Below are positions 1 to 8,526 of a stretch of 64,000 nucleotides of DNA, in pieces. The stretch spans positions 1 to 64,000 of the forward strand of contig JAKLJP010000009.1 in assembly GCA_023151115.1 (NCBI GenBank), in the 5' to 3' direction. A program made the translations under genes and the position numbers. Every line of letters begins with the position of its first letter. The first letter of the stretch is position 1. This DNA comes from Anaerolineae bacterium (GTDB taxonomy: Bacteria > Chloroflexota > Anaerolineae > 4572-78 > J111). The notes beneath the pieces were generated by a model. It had not been told where the DNA came from. It ran no database searches and saw only the letters and a list, made by a program, of their open reading frames with translations.

Positions 1-285
1 TTCAACACCGACCAGGGCGCTCAATTCACCTCGTTGGCTTTTACCGGTCTGCTGGAAGCGGCCCAGATTCGGATCAGCATGGATGGTCGAGGTCGGGCCT
101 TGGATAACATCTTTGTCGAACGGTTGTGGCGCACGGTCAAGTACGAAGACATTTACCTGAAGGCTTACCCTACTGTACCGGCCCTCATCACTGGCTTAAC
201 CCGTTACTTTACTTTCTACAATAACGAACGCTTGCATCAAAGTTTAGGTTATCGCACGCCGGTTGAGGTTCATTTTGGTTGTTAA
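1..285 (+). CDS. IS3-family transposase OrfB, 3' fragment cut by the window edge
   Basis: The reading frame is open from base 1, so the gene starts left of the window. The visible part is the C-terminal half of an rve-type (DDE) integrase core. NTDQGAQFTS contains the second catalytic Asp, and DNIFVERLWRTVKYE contains the catalytic Glu. The tail FYNNERLHQSLGYRTPVEV is the usual IS3/IS150-group ending. It would cut and join DNA ends of its element. No terminal inverted repeat was recognised in the 97 bases before the next gene, so whether the copy is complete cannot be judged. Family assignment is firm; activity is unknown. Confidence 0.9.
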   Translation, partial: FNTDQGAQFTSLAFTGLLEAAQIRISMDGRGRALDNIFVERLWRTVKYEDIYLKAYPTVPALITGLTRYFTFYNNERLHQSLGYRTPVEVHFGC

Positions 286-382
286 GCTTGTCATTGCTTT
301 GTTAAAAGTCCACCTTATTTTTCTCGATTCGTGGTCTTGACAAAGGGGCCAAGTATAAGAAAAAAAATCTCTCGGATATTCG

Positions 383-1825
383 ATGGCTAAAATCTCTATA
401 GCTAAAAATTTCCTTTATGATGCGATTGTGATCGGCTCTGGACCCAACGGCCTGGCCGCAGCGATTACCCTGGCCCAGGCCGGCTGCTCGACTCTGCTCC
501 TCGAGGCCAAAGCAACCGTTGGCGGCGGCATGCGCTCGGCAGAGTTGACTTTGCCCGGCTTTATTCACGATATTTGTTCGGCCATCCACCCCCTGGGGGT
601 TGGCTCGCCTTTTTTTCGCCGCCTGCCCCTGGCCGATTACGGCCTGGAGTGGGTTTTCCCGCCCGCGCCGCTGGCTCACCCTCTCGACGATGGGACCGCT
701 GCCGTGCTGGAAAGGTCCATTGAAACCACCGGCCAAACGCTCGGCCCGGATGCTGAGGCCTACCGCCGGCTGATGGCCCCCCTGGTGGCTGATTGGGATA
801 AACTGGTCGCAGACCTGCTGGGTCCGTTTCCATTTCCCCCGCGCCATCCGCTGGCTCTGGCCCGTTTTGGCTGGAGCGCCCTCCGCTCCGCTCGCGGCCT
901 GGCCGAAAGCCGCTTCAAAGGCGAGCGCGCCCGCGCCCTTTTTGCCGGGTTGGCCGCCCATTCGATTATGCCCCTGGAGAAACTACCAACCGCCTCGTTT
1001 GGGCTGGTGCTCGGTATTTTAGGCCACGCCCTCGGCTGGCCGCTGCCCAAAGGCGGGTCGCAGCGCCTGGCTAACGCTCTGGCTGCTTATTTTCAATCGT
1101 TGGGGGGAGAGATTATGACCAACAGCCCGGTCGAGTCGCTGGACGCGCTGCCGCCGGCTCGCGCCATCCTGTTTGACCTGACGCCGCGCCAATTTCTGCG
1201 TCTGGCCAGGGATCGCCTGCCGGCCGGTTACCGCCGCCAACTGGAAAGGTATCGTTACGGCCCCGGCGTCTTCAAGGTGGATTTTGCCCTCGATGGCCCC
1301 ATCCCCTGGCGGGCAGGCGAGTGTCTGCGGGCCGGCACGGTCCATGTGGGCGGCTCGCTGCCCGAAGTTGCCGCCAGCGAGCGGGCTATGTGGCACGGCC
1401 CTCCGGCAGAAAAACCGTTTGTGCTGGTCGTCCAACAAAGCCTATTTGATTCCACCCGCGCCCCGGCCGGCAAGCATACGGTCTGGGCCTACTGCCACGT
1501 TCCTCATGGCTCACCATCTGACATGACCGCCCGCATCGAGAGCCAAATCGAGCGCTTTGCCCCCGGCTTTCGGGAACGTATTTTGGCCCGCCACGTCCTG
1601 AGTCCGGCCAGCCTGGAGCAGTACAATCCTAACTACATCGGCGGGGACATTAACGGCGGAGTGCAGGATTTTGGGCAGCTTTTCACCCGACCTGTGGCCC
1701 GGTGGATTCCCTACTCGACGCCGGTCAAAGGGTTTTATCTGTGTTCATCGTCCACCCCGCCGGGCGGCGGCGTGCATGGGATGTGCGGTTATCACGCCGC
1801 GCAGGCGGCGCTGCGGAGGATGTAG
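383..1825 (+). CDS. FAD-dependent oxidoreductase, phytoene desaturase/amine oxidase superfamily
   Basis: A 480-residue flavoprotein. The Rossmann dinucleotide motif GSGPNG is at residues 18-23, followed by a Glu that would bind the FAD ribose (LLLEAKATVGGGMRS). The C-terminal STPPGGGVHGMCGYHAA is the second FAD-contact motif of the COG1233 (CrtI/PYROXD2-like) group. The substrate cannot be read from sequence. It is not beside the carotenoid genes at 31-45 kb, so a carotenoid role is possible but not shown. It is monocistronic here, between an IS fragment and a toxin-antitoxin pair. Confidence 0.8.
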   Translation: MAKISIAKNFLYDAIVIGSGPNGLAAAITLAQAGCSTLLLEAKATVGGGMRSAELTLPGFIHDICSAIHPLGVGSPFFRRLPLADYGLEWVFPPAPLAHPLDDGTAAVLERSIETTGQTLGPDAEAYRRLMAPLVADWDKLVADLLGPFPFPPRHPLALARFGWSALRSARGLAESRFKGERARALFAGLAAHSIMPLEKLPTASFGLVLGILGHALGWPLPKGGSQRLANALAAYFQSLGGEIMTNSPVESLDALPPARAILFDLTPRQFLRLARDRLPAGYRRQLERYRYGPGVFKVDFALDGPIPWRAGECLRAGTVHVGGSLPEVAASERAMWHGPPAEKPFVLVVQQSLFDSTRAPAGKHTVWAYCHVPHGSPSDMTARIESQIERFAPGFRERILARHVLSPASLEQYNPNYIGGDINGGVQDFGQLFTRPVARWIPYSTPVKGFYLCSSSTPPGGGVHGMCGYHAAQAALRRM

Positions 1826-1921
1826 AGGAGTGAGGCACGCCCCGTGCCGTCTGCGTAGCGTGCCGCACGTGGGCGTGCTGGCTGCTCAAATTTGGATCTA
1901 ACGAGGTCAGAAGATTTGTTC

Positions 1922-1952
1922 TATACACATGAAAGAGGTAAAATATACACAT
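1922..1952 (+). promoter_or_regulatory. Direct repeat upstream of vapBC (candidate operator)
   Basis: TATACACAT occurs twice, at 1922-1930 and 1944-1952. The spacing is 22 bp (two helical turns), and a strong RBS (AGGGAGGT) follows just before the antitoxin start. VapB-type antitoxins bind repeats in their own promoters, so this is a candidate autoregulatory site. The inference rests on position and spacing only. Confidence 0.35.
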
Positions 1953-1971
1953 CCACAGACAGGGAGGTAAT

Positions 1972-2184
1972 ATGCGAACCAACGTTGTCATAGATGACGA
2001 GTTGATGACTCAAGCGATGGCGAGTAGCGGCCTGGCAACAAAAAAGGCAGTGATCGAAGAAGCGCTGCGGACCCTGATCCGGTTAAAAAACCAGGAAGGT
2101 GTACGTCAACTACGCGGTCAGCTTCACTGGGAAGGGGATTTAAACGAAATGCGCGAAGGACGGTTAATCAGTGTGGATCGTTGA
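1972..2184 (+). CDS. vapB: VapB-type antitoxin
   Basis: A 70-residue protein that starts with the MRTNVVIDDELM strand typical of ribbon-helix-helix VapB (DUF2191) antitoxins. A helix follows that ends in EEALRTLIRLK, then a toxin-wrapping tail (LRGQLHWEGDLNEMREG). It overlaps the downstream toxin start by 14 bases, as expected for a translationally coupled type II toxin-antitoxin operon. The RBS is AGGGAGGT. It should neutralise the PIN toxin and repress the operon. Confidence 0.85.
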   Translation: MRTNVVIDDELMTQAMASSGLATKKAVIEEALRTLIRLKNQEGVRQLRGQLHWEGDLNEMREGRLISVDR

Positions 2185-2563
2185 CTCGTCCGTATGGATT
2201 GATTATTTCAACGGAACCCGTACGCCTCAAACCGACATGTTGGATGCTGCTTTGGGCCAACAGAACATTGGCCTCGGCGATATTATCCTCTGCGAAGTTC
2301 TTCAAGGTTATCGCAGCCAACGAGATTTTGAGGCAGCGCGGCAAGCGCTACTTCAATTTCCCATCCATCTTATGGGCGGTACGGAGATAGCTATCAAAAG
2401 CGCCGAGAATTTTCGCCGCTTGCGCCAGCAGGGAATTACGGTGCGTAAGACAATAGATTGTCTCATCGCCACGTTTGTGATTGAACAAGGTTTTTCTTTA
2501 CTCCACAGTGACCGCGATTTTGAGCCTTTTGAGACTCATTTGGGGTTGATGGTTATTCAATAG
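2171..2563 (+). CDS. vapC: VapC-type PIN-domain ribonuclease toxin
   Basis: A 130-residue PIN domain. The first acidic residue is in MWIVDSSVWIDYF, the second in ILCEVLQGY, and the third/fourth cluster is in TIDCLIATFVIEQ and LHSDRDFEPF. Such toxins cleave RNA using Mg2+ held by these acids. The start is GTG inside the vapB end. Its last 7 bases overlap the convergent helicase gene. All expected acidic positions are present, so it looks intact. Confidence 0.88.
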   Translation: MWIVDSSVWIDYFNGTRTPQTDMLDAALGQQNIGLGDIILCEVLQGYRSQRDFEAARQALLQFPIHLMGGTEIAIKSAENFRRLRQQGITVRKTIDCLIATFVIEQGFSLLHSDRDFEPFETHLGLMVIQ

Positions 2564-4263
2564 TTTCCCCGGGATAACTTCTTGCTCCCTTTCTTGCCCC
2601 GATAAATGTTTTTGCGTTTACCGCCTCGATCCTTCTTTGCTGAAGGGGTTGCTGCTTCATCGCGGGGCATGGCGATACGGATATTGGCCTCACGGTTGCG
2701 AATCGCCACGCCGCGCATGCCGGCCAACACCTGCTCCCGGTACTGACCGGGCACATCCACAAAGGTAAAGCGGTCATAAATGTCAATCGCCCCAATGGCT
2801 TGACCGGGCACGCCGGCCTCGTTGGCAATCGCGCCGACAATATCGCCGGGACGAACGCCGTTGCGCCGGCCCGCCTCGATAAAGAAGCGGACCATGCCCT
2901 CCTCCGGCTGGGCCACCACTTCCGGCTCCGGCTCCAAATCAACCACCAGTGGCTTATCCTCTCGCGCCAGGCGTGCTGCGGCGGCGGCAATCTCGGCGAT
3001 GTCACGGCCGCTCTCCTCGGCCAATTCCTCCACCAGCGACAGGTACAGGTCCAAATCCTCATCGGCCAATGTTTGTAGAATGCGCTCCTTGAACAGGGCG
3101 ATCCGCCGGGCGGCCACATGGGCGCGGGTTGGCGCTTTCATCGGCTCGATTCGCTGCTTGACGTACTGCTCGATGTTGCGCATGAGGCGCTGTTCGCGCG
3201 GGGTCACAAAGAGCACGGTTTTGCCGGCGCGGCCTGCCCGCCCTGTCCGCCCGATGCGGTGGACGTAAGCTTCCATATCGTAGGGGATATCGTAATTGAT
3301 CACAAAACCAATCCGCTCGACATCCAGCCCTCGCGCCGCCACGTCGGTGGCGACAACCATCTCGACCTGCCCGTTACGCAGGCGGCGGATGACATTCTCC
3401 CGCTGGGCCTGGCTCATATCGCCGTGCATCGGCTCGACGGCGTAGCCCCGCGCCTGGAGCTTTTCGGCCACTTCCGCCGCGCCCACCTTGGTCCGGGCAA
3501 AGATAAGCACGGCCTCGCCCGGCTCGGTTTCGGTCTCCAGCACGTGCGAGAGCACATCCAGCTTTTGCTTCTCTAACACGTTCAGGTAGCGCTGCGTCAC
3601 CGTCGGTACCGCCAGCGACTTGTGCTCGATTTCCACTGTAGCCGGGTTGCGGAGATAACGGTCGGCCACGCGGCGGATTTCGGGCGGCATAGTGGCCGAA
3701 AAGAGAGCCGTTTGCAGGCTGTCGGGGGCCTGGGCCAGAATCCACTCGACATCTTCGATAAAGCCCATGCGCAGCATCTCGTCGGCCTCGTCCAGCACCA
3801 CCATTTTTAACGAGTCGAAATTAAGCGTGTCCCGGCGTAGATGGTCCATCACCCGCCCCGGCGTGCCGACCACGATATGCACCCCACTTTCCAGGTGGCG
3901 AAGCTGCTGGCCGATAGATTGGCCGCCGTAAATGGGCAGCACCCGCACCTTTTTCAGCCGTTTGGCATACACGTGGATAGCTTCGGCGACCTGAATCGCC
4001 AGTTCGCGGGTGGGGGTCAAAATAAGGGCCTGGACTGCATTTTGCTTCAAGTCGAGTTTTTGTAGGATGGGCAGGGCAAACGCCGCCGTTTTGCCGGTAC
4101 CGGTCTGCGCCTGGCCGATGACATCCCGCCCGGCCAGCAGCAGCGGAATGGTTTTAACCTGGATCGGCGTCGGCGCTTCATAGCCGACATCGTTAATCGC
4201 CTGTCGCAGCGGTTCGCTCAGACCGAGCGTGTCAAACGAAGCAGTGGTAGGTTCGGTGGACAT
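2557..4263 (-). CDS. deaD: DEAD-box ATP-dependent RNA helicase with DbpA-type RNA-binding domain
   Basis: A 568-residue helicase unwinding RNA duplexes, probably in ribosome assembly or cold adaptation. Motifs in order: Q motif near residues 10-35, Walker A AQTGTGKT (52-59), PTRELA, DEAD in VLDEADEM, SAT in FSATMPP, and HRIGRTGRAGR. The C-terminal part (MVRFFIEAGRRNGVRPGD) is a DbpA/CsdA-like RNA-binding fold, and the tail is basic and disordered (KKDRGGKRKN). The start is the second in-frame Met, because GAGGAG lies 7 bases upstream of it. The 12-residue longer ORF has no RBS. It is convergent with vapC. Confidence 0.92.
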   Translation of the reverse strand: MSTEPTTASFDTLGLSEPLRQAINDVGYEAPTPIQVKTIPLLLAGRDVIGQAQTGTGKTAAFALPILQKLDLKQNAVQALILTPTRELAIQVAEAIHVYAKRLKKVRVLPIYGGQSIGQQLRHLESGVHIVVGTPGRVMDHLRRDTLNFDSLKMVVLDEADEMLRMGFIEDVEWILAQAPDSLQTALFSATMPPEIRRVADRYLRNPATVEIEHKSLAVPTVTQRYLNVLEKQKLDVLSHVLETETEPGEAVLIFARTKVGAAEVAEKLQARGYAVEPMHGDMSQAQRENVIRRLRNGQVEMVVATDVAARGLDVERIGFVINYDIPYDMEAYVHRIGRTGRAGRAGKTVLFVTPREQRLMRNIEQYVKQRIEPMKAPTRAHVAARRIALFKERILQTLADEDLDLYLSLVEELAEESGRDIAEIAAAAARLAREDKPLVVDLEPEPEVVAQPEEGMVRFFIEAGRRNGVRPGDIVGAIANEAGVPGQAIGAIDIYDRFTFVDVPGQYREQVLAGMRGVAIRNREANIRIAMPRDEAATPSAKKDRGGKRKNIYRGKKGSKKLSRGNY

Positions 4264-4854
4264 AAAACTCTCCTCAAAAGATAAGACGCGGTGAGACATG
4301 AGGCGATGAGGCGAAAGCTCCTTTGTATCCTCATCTCATCGCCCCATTTTACATTTCGTATTGATAATACTCAATCTAGGGTTATTGCATTTTGGGTATT
4401 GTAGCATCAATAAGAGGGGATTGGGAATTCGTAACTACTCACCAGGCAACGCCCTTCGATACGCTGCTCCACTTTGTTCCGCTGCTACTCAGGAGGCTAC
4501 TCACCGCATCTCCAATCGGCCCCAAAGAATCACACCACCAGGATCAAGGAAAGTCCTGCCTCTGTAATACATGCCTCACCTGGACGTAATATCTTTTGTA
4601 AAATAATTGCCTAGTACACTTGGACGGAAGTAAGTCTATAGCTTGTAGTGGCGACTTCAGTCGCTTAACCCGCCCAAAACGACTAAAGTCGTTACTACGA
4701 TCTGTAGGGTCATTTACACCGCGTTGTACCAGTGACGTAGCAGCTATGTAGTAGCTATGTATATTGTATGTTGGGTTTCCCTAGCCTGTTCTTAGACTTG
4801 TATCATCCCGGCAAAATCATAAAATACAAGGTATATGGCCCAAAGTTAGAACTC
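4264..4854. other. Divergent intergenic region without a supported gene
   Basis: 591 bases between the helicase start and the YCF48-like lipoprotein start. Short ORFs here have no RBS or recognisable domain. Its only clear structure is the inverted-repeat block at 4645-4698. It must hold both divergent promoters, but none stands out. Confidence 0.6.
4645..4698. repeat. Inverted-repeat hairpin of the GTAGTxxCGACTxxAGTCG type
   Basis: The arms GTAGTGGCGACTTCAGTCG and CGACTAAAGTCGTTACTAC are imperfect inverted copies. Each arm also holds its own small palindrome, so two hairpins or one long stem can form. There is no T-tract, so it does not look like a terminator. It resembles dispersed palindromic repeats; only one copy was noticed in this window. 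Confidence 0.6.
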
Positions 4855-6837
4855 ATGAAAATATTCACCTGTCTATACCTTACGCTGCTTCTGGCTGCCT
4901 GCCAGACCAGCCCGGCTCCGCAGTGGCAGTGGGAACGGGTCGAAGCTGGTCTGCCGCGCCAGAGTATCAGTCTGGCCGTCGCCCCCGATCCTACCAACGC
5001 CAACCGGCTGTGGCTTGGCTCTTACACCCCTAGTGGCCTGGCCCGCAGCGAAGATGGCGGCCAAACCTGGACAGTGATAGAGGCTGGATCACCGGATAAT
5101 CCGGTTTTTGATGTGCTGGTTTTACCCCCCGCAACGGGAGGAAAAGCCGGGGAGGTTTGGGCAGCCACCCGCGCCGGGCTGTTGCAAAGCACTGATGGCG
5201 GCCTGACCTGGCAAAAGATCGATAACGGCCTGCCTGCTATGCCGGTCCTATCCCTGGCCAGCGACGCCAACGGGCGCATCTATGCCGGGCTGGACAGCGC
5301 CGGTGTTTACGTCCAGACGGCGGCGGGATGGGAGTCATTGGCCGCGCCTGTTATACCCCCTGTCAAAGCAGGAGGACTTTCATCGGCGCTAGCGGAACCA
5401 GAAGCAGAGAATGAACTCCTGGCTTCGGCGGGGGTGCTGTCGCTGGCGGTTTCGCCGGATGGACGGTATATCTATGCCGGTACAGCCGGTCGAGGGGTGT
5501 TTGCCAGCCAGGATAGCGGCCAGACCTGGGTCAACACTTATGCCGGTACTTATGGGTCTAATCTGGCGTTTAATCCGGCCAGGCCCCAACTGGCGGTTGC
5601 CAGCCTGCGCGACCGGCTGATGCGGACCCACGATGGCGGTCAGACCTGGCATACCCTCCCGGTAGCCTGGGCGCAAGAGTTGATTGTTTCGCTGTTATGG
5701 GGAGCAGATGGAACCCTGGGGGCCGGCACCGGGCAGGGGCGGCTGTACTACAGCCGGGATAACGGCGACTCCTGGCTCGAAAGCAGCGCCGGTTTGCCCA
5801 AAGGGATGGGGATACTCGATTTGGCTATCGTCCCCAAGCGGCTGCTGGCTGCTACCTGGACCGGACTCTACGGCAGCGATGACGATGGTGAAAGCTGGCA
5901 TTATCTCACCCCAACCCTGGGCCAGCCCAATGCTACCTCGCTGCTGGCGGCTGAAAATGAACTATGGTTAGGCGGCCGGACGGGTCTCTTTCGCTGGCAG
6001 CCTGACAGCCGCCGCTGGCTGGCCGCACCCGCCGAGTTTCCACCGGGCGGCATCACCTCTCTGGCAGCGGACTTATCCAAGCCGCAAGTGCTGTACGCCG
6101 GAAGCAGCGGCGATGGTCTGTATCGCAGTAATGACGGGGGAATTCGGTGGGAGCGTTTGCCGACGCTGGGGGTGGGCGTTCCGGCGGTAGTGGTTGACCC
6201 CAACGACGGCGACCGGGTTTATCATCTGGCGGCCTGGGAACGAGTTTATGAAACACGCAATGGCGGGCAGTTCTGGCAGGCTCGCTGGGCAGGGATGGGC
6301 GACACGACGGAAGCGGTCAGCATTGCCGTGGACCCCCACAAACCCTATGTTTATGTTGGCAGTGATACCGGCCTCTATCGCAGCTACGACGGCCAGACCT
6401 GGCGGCTGGTTGCGCCGGTTCTGGCCGATCAGACCATCCTGGCTTTACTGGCTCAACCGGCCCCGCCCGGTACTGCGGGCAGTTCGGTCCTCTATATTGG
6501 AACGACGCGGGGCGTGTATCGCAGTCTGGATGGAGGGATCAGGGTGCAGGGAGGAGGCGAGGAGGCGAGGAGGCGACGCGAAGCGGGCGAAATGTGGGGT
6601 CGTGGCCTGGAAAATATTTCGGTCACGGCGTTACTGGCCGACCGGCGTGACCCAGGCCGGCTCTACGCCGGAACGGCCTATCAGGGAGTTTATCAATCGG
6701 TAGATTGGGGCTATACCTGGCAGCCCATTGGCCCGGCTGACTTGACCGGCGATGTTGTCGAGGAAATGGCCTGGGGGCCGAGCGGTGAACTATTCATCGC
6801 TGCTGCCAGCGGTGTTTGGGCGGGGGTGAAGAAATGA
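4855..6837 (+). CDS. BNR/YCF48-like beta-propeller lipoprotein
   Basis: A 660-residue secreted protein. The start is the ATG giving a lipoprotein signal (MKIFTCLYLTLLLAAC, Cys lipidated), not the earlier in-frame start, which would bury the signal. The mature part repeats Asp-box (BNR) motifs such as SEDGGQTW, STDGGLTW, SQDSGQTW, THDGGQTW and SNDGGIRW. These predict a large propeller like sialidase, YCF48 or VPS10 folds. No sialidase catalytic residues were recognised. A GGCGAGGA repeat array at about 6550-6585 is read in frame as GGEEARRRREAG between two blades. It overlaps the next gene by ATGA, so the two are translationally coupled. Confidence 0.8.
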   Translation: MKIFTCLYLTLLLAACQTSPAPQWQWERVEAGLPRQSISLAVAPDPTNANRLWLGSYTPSGLARSEDGGQTWTVIEAGSPDNPVFDVLVLPPATGGKAGEVWAATRAGLLQSTDGGLTWQKIDNGLPAMPVLSLASDANGRIYAGLDSAGVYVQTAAGWESLAAPVIPPVKAGGLSSALAEPEAENELLASAGVLSLAVSPDGRYIYAGTAGRGVFASQDSGQTWVNTYAGTYGSNLAFNPARPQLAVASLRDRLMRTHDGGQTWHTLPVAWAQELIVSLLWGADGTLGAGTGQGRLYYSRDNGDSWLESSAGLPKGMGILDLAIVPKRLLAATWTGLYGSDDDGESWHYLTPTLGQPNATSLLAAENELWLGGRTGLFRWQPDSRRWLAAPAEFPPGGITSLAADLSKPQVLYAGSSGDGLYRSNDGGIRWERLPTLGVGVPAVVVDPNDGDRVYHLAAWERVYETRNGGQFWQARWAGMGDTTEAVSIAVDPHKPYVYVGSDTGLYRSYDGQTWRLVAPVLADQTILALLAQPAPPGTAGSSVLYIGTTRGVYRSLDGGIRVQGGGEEARRRREAGEMWGRGLENISVTALLADRRDPGRLYAGTAYQGVYQSVDWGYTWQPIGPADLTGDVVEEMAWGPSGELFIAAASGVWAGVKK

Positions 6838-8441
6838 GCAGGGGTGCAGAGGCGCAGGGGTGCAGGAGAGAAGGTTACAGGTTTCACGTTTCACGTTTCA
6901 TGTTTGAAGCATCACGCATCACGCATCACGCATCACGTTTTACGCACCAGAGCCGAAGGCCCCCTAGCGGCGTATCACGCCTCACGCTTTACGCTTTGTT
7001 CATCTGGCTGCTGCTTGGCTGTGCTGCCGCATCTCCACCCCCTCTGCGTCTGGCAGTACATACCATTCGCCCTGATGATGAGCTACTGGCGTTGGCTCAG
7101 ACGGCAGAGTTTGACACCCTGGTGCAGGTTTTTCCCTGGCGGGAGGTCGAGCCGACCCAGGACCAATTCCACTGGGAAGCAACCGACCAAATTGTAGCCG
7201 GGGCGGAATATTATGGGCTGGATTTAATTGTGCGGCTCGACCAGCACCCGGCCTGGGCCAGCCGGGTTGAGCTGGCCTTGAACGCGCCGCCTGACAAGCT
7301 GGAAGATTACCGAGATTTTGCGCAGCGGGTGGCCGAGCGTTACCGGGGGCGAGTCCGAGCTTACATTGTCTGGAATGAGCCAAACTTGGCTATCGAGTGG
7401 GGGGGGCAGCCGCCCGATCCGGCAGCTTTTACTGAACTGCTGCGGGTGGGATACGAGGCTATTAAAGCCGGCGACCCCGCCGCTTTGGTGGTCGCTGCCG
7501 GGCTGGCCCCCACCAACAGCCACAACGCCCAGGCCATGGATGAACGTTTGTTCCTGCGGGAAATGTATCGAGCTGGGGCCGGGGCCTATTTTGATGTCTT
7601 GGGGGCGCATCCCTACAGTTTCGGCCAGTCTCCCGGCGAACCGGAAAGCGACAGCAATCACCCTGCTTTTGGCCGCCTGGCCGAACTGCGCCGGATTATG
7701 GAAGAGAATGGCGACCGGGCCAAGCCGGTCTGGATTACCGAGATGGGCTGGACGGTTGAGCCGCCGCCCGAACAGGCCGATATTCGGGTCAGCCCGGAGC
7801 AGCAGGCTGAGTATCTGGTGGCTGGATTGGAGATAATTCGCCAGGAGTGGCCCTGGGTGCAGCTTGTCACCGTTTGGAATTTGTCTCGCCCTACTCCCGG
7901 GGATCCTTTTGGCGGTTACAGCCTGCTTGATCTCGACGGCCAGCCGCGCCTAGTCTATGAAGCCTGGCGGCAGGCCGTGACCCGGGGAAGCGAGCGTAGC
8001 GGGCCGGCGATACAGAAAATGCCGTCCGACACGGTCAGCATCCTGGCCGATGATGCCATTATTCACCTGGGTGATACCGACGTCAAGCCGCCGTGGTGGC
8101 CGCTTTACGCCGGGCGCAAACCCAGCCTCACCTGGACCGGCGGTTTTTACGTGGCCGATCCTGGCGCAGCGGAGTGGACGCTGCTGCTGGAATTGATGCA
8201 GCAAAACGAGATGGGCAATCAGGTTCAAATCAACGGCACGCCTCTTTTGCCCAACCTGCCCCAGCAAGATTTTACCCGTCGCTGGATGACCGTGCAGCGC
8301 TCCGTGCCGGCTTCATTGTTACGCCCCGGCTACAATGAACTCACCTTAGTCACTGTCCGCCTGGCCCCAGACACCCAGCACGACGACTATGTGTGGAGTG
8401 ATTTTCAGTTCAGGCATGTGAGGTTGGTGAGGGGGGAGTGA
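6834..8441 (+). CDS. Glycoside-hydrolase-like (clan GH-A) lipoprotein
   Basis: 535 residues with a (beta/alpha)8 pattern. WNEPN carries the likely acid/base Glu182, and ITEMGW the likely nucleophile Glu303, as in clan GH-A families such as GH39/GH5. The lipobox is LLLGC after a hydrophobic run. The ATG at 6834 overlaps the preceding stop (ATGA). Between that start and the signal sequence lie 7-bp repeat arrays read as RITHHASRFTH, giving an unusually long n-region. An alternative ATG at 6900 shortens it. A C-terminal jelly-roll-like part follows (about residues 400-535). Substrate unknown. Confidence 0.75.
   Translation: MSRGAEAQGCRREGYRFHVSRFMFEASRITHHASRFTHQSRRPPSGVSRLTLYALFIWLLLGCAAASPPPLRLAVHTIRPDDELLALAQTAEFDTLVQVFPWREVEPTQDQFHWEATDQIVAGAEYYGLDLIVRLDQHPAWASRVELALNAPPDKLEDYRDFAQRVAERYRGRVRAYIVWNEPNLAIEWGGQPPDPAAFTELLRVGYEAIKAGDPAALVVAAGLAPTNSHNAQAMDERLFLREMYRAGAGAYFDVLGAHPYSFGQSPGEPESDSNHPAFGRLAELRRIMEENGDRAKPVWITEMGWTVEPPPEQADIRVSPEQQAEYLVAGLEIIRQEWPWVQLVTVWNLSRPTPGDPFGGYSLLDLDGQPRLVYEAWRQAVTRGSERSGPAIQKMPSDTVSILADDAIIHLGDTDVKPPWWPLYAGRKPSLTWTGGFYVADPGAAEWTLLLELMQQNEMGNQVQINGTPLLPNLPQQDFTRRWMTVQRSVPASLLRPGYNELTLVTVRLAPDTQHDDYVWSDFQFRHVRLVRGE
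6881..6999. repeat. Heptamer repeat array inside a coding sequence
   Basis: GTTTCAC repeats at 6881-6900 are followed by CATCACG units (CATCACGCATCACG) to about 6937. A degenerate stretch at 6971-6999 has CCTCACG- and CTTTACG-like units. The unit is 7 bp. The whole region is translated as the N-terminus of the GH-like lipoprotein, just upstream of and into its signal peptide. Confidence 0.85.
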
Positions 8442-8442
8442 G

Positions 8443-8500
8443 GCGTGATACGTGATGCGTGACACATGTACTTGACGGAACACGCAAGACGCAACACGTT
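8443..8500. repeat. Heptamer repeat array between the GH-like gene and pdhA
   Basis: Degenerate 7-bp units (GTGATAC, GTGATGC, then GCAAGAC/GCAACAC). It lies directly after the stop codon of the GH-like gene and ends about 10 bases before the pdhA RBS. Confidence 0.7.
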
Positions 8501-8526
8501 TTAATCAGTCAAGGAGGAGCAGTTTG

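Noticed and set aside
302..961. Long minus-strand ORF opposite the FAD oxidoreductase
   Set aside because: Antisense shadow of a clearly coding flavoprotein gene; no RBS or family motif.
4361..4589. Two overlapping short ORFs in the helicase-lipoprotein gap
   Set aside because: No RBS, low complexity sequence, no domain.
6881..6946. Tandem array as a CRISPR
   Set aside because: Units are 7 bp without unique spacers of constant length; no cas gene nearby.
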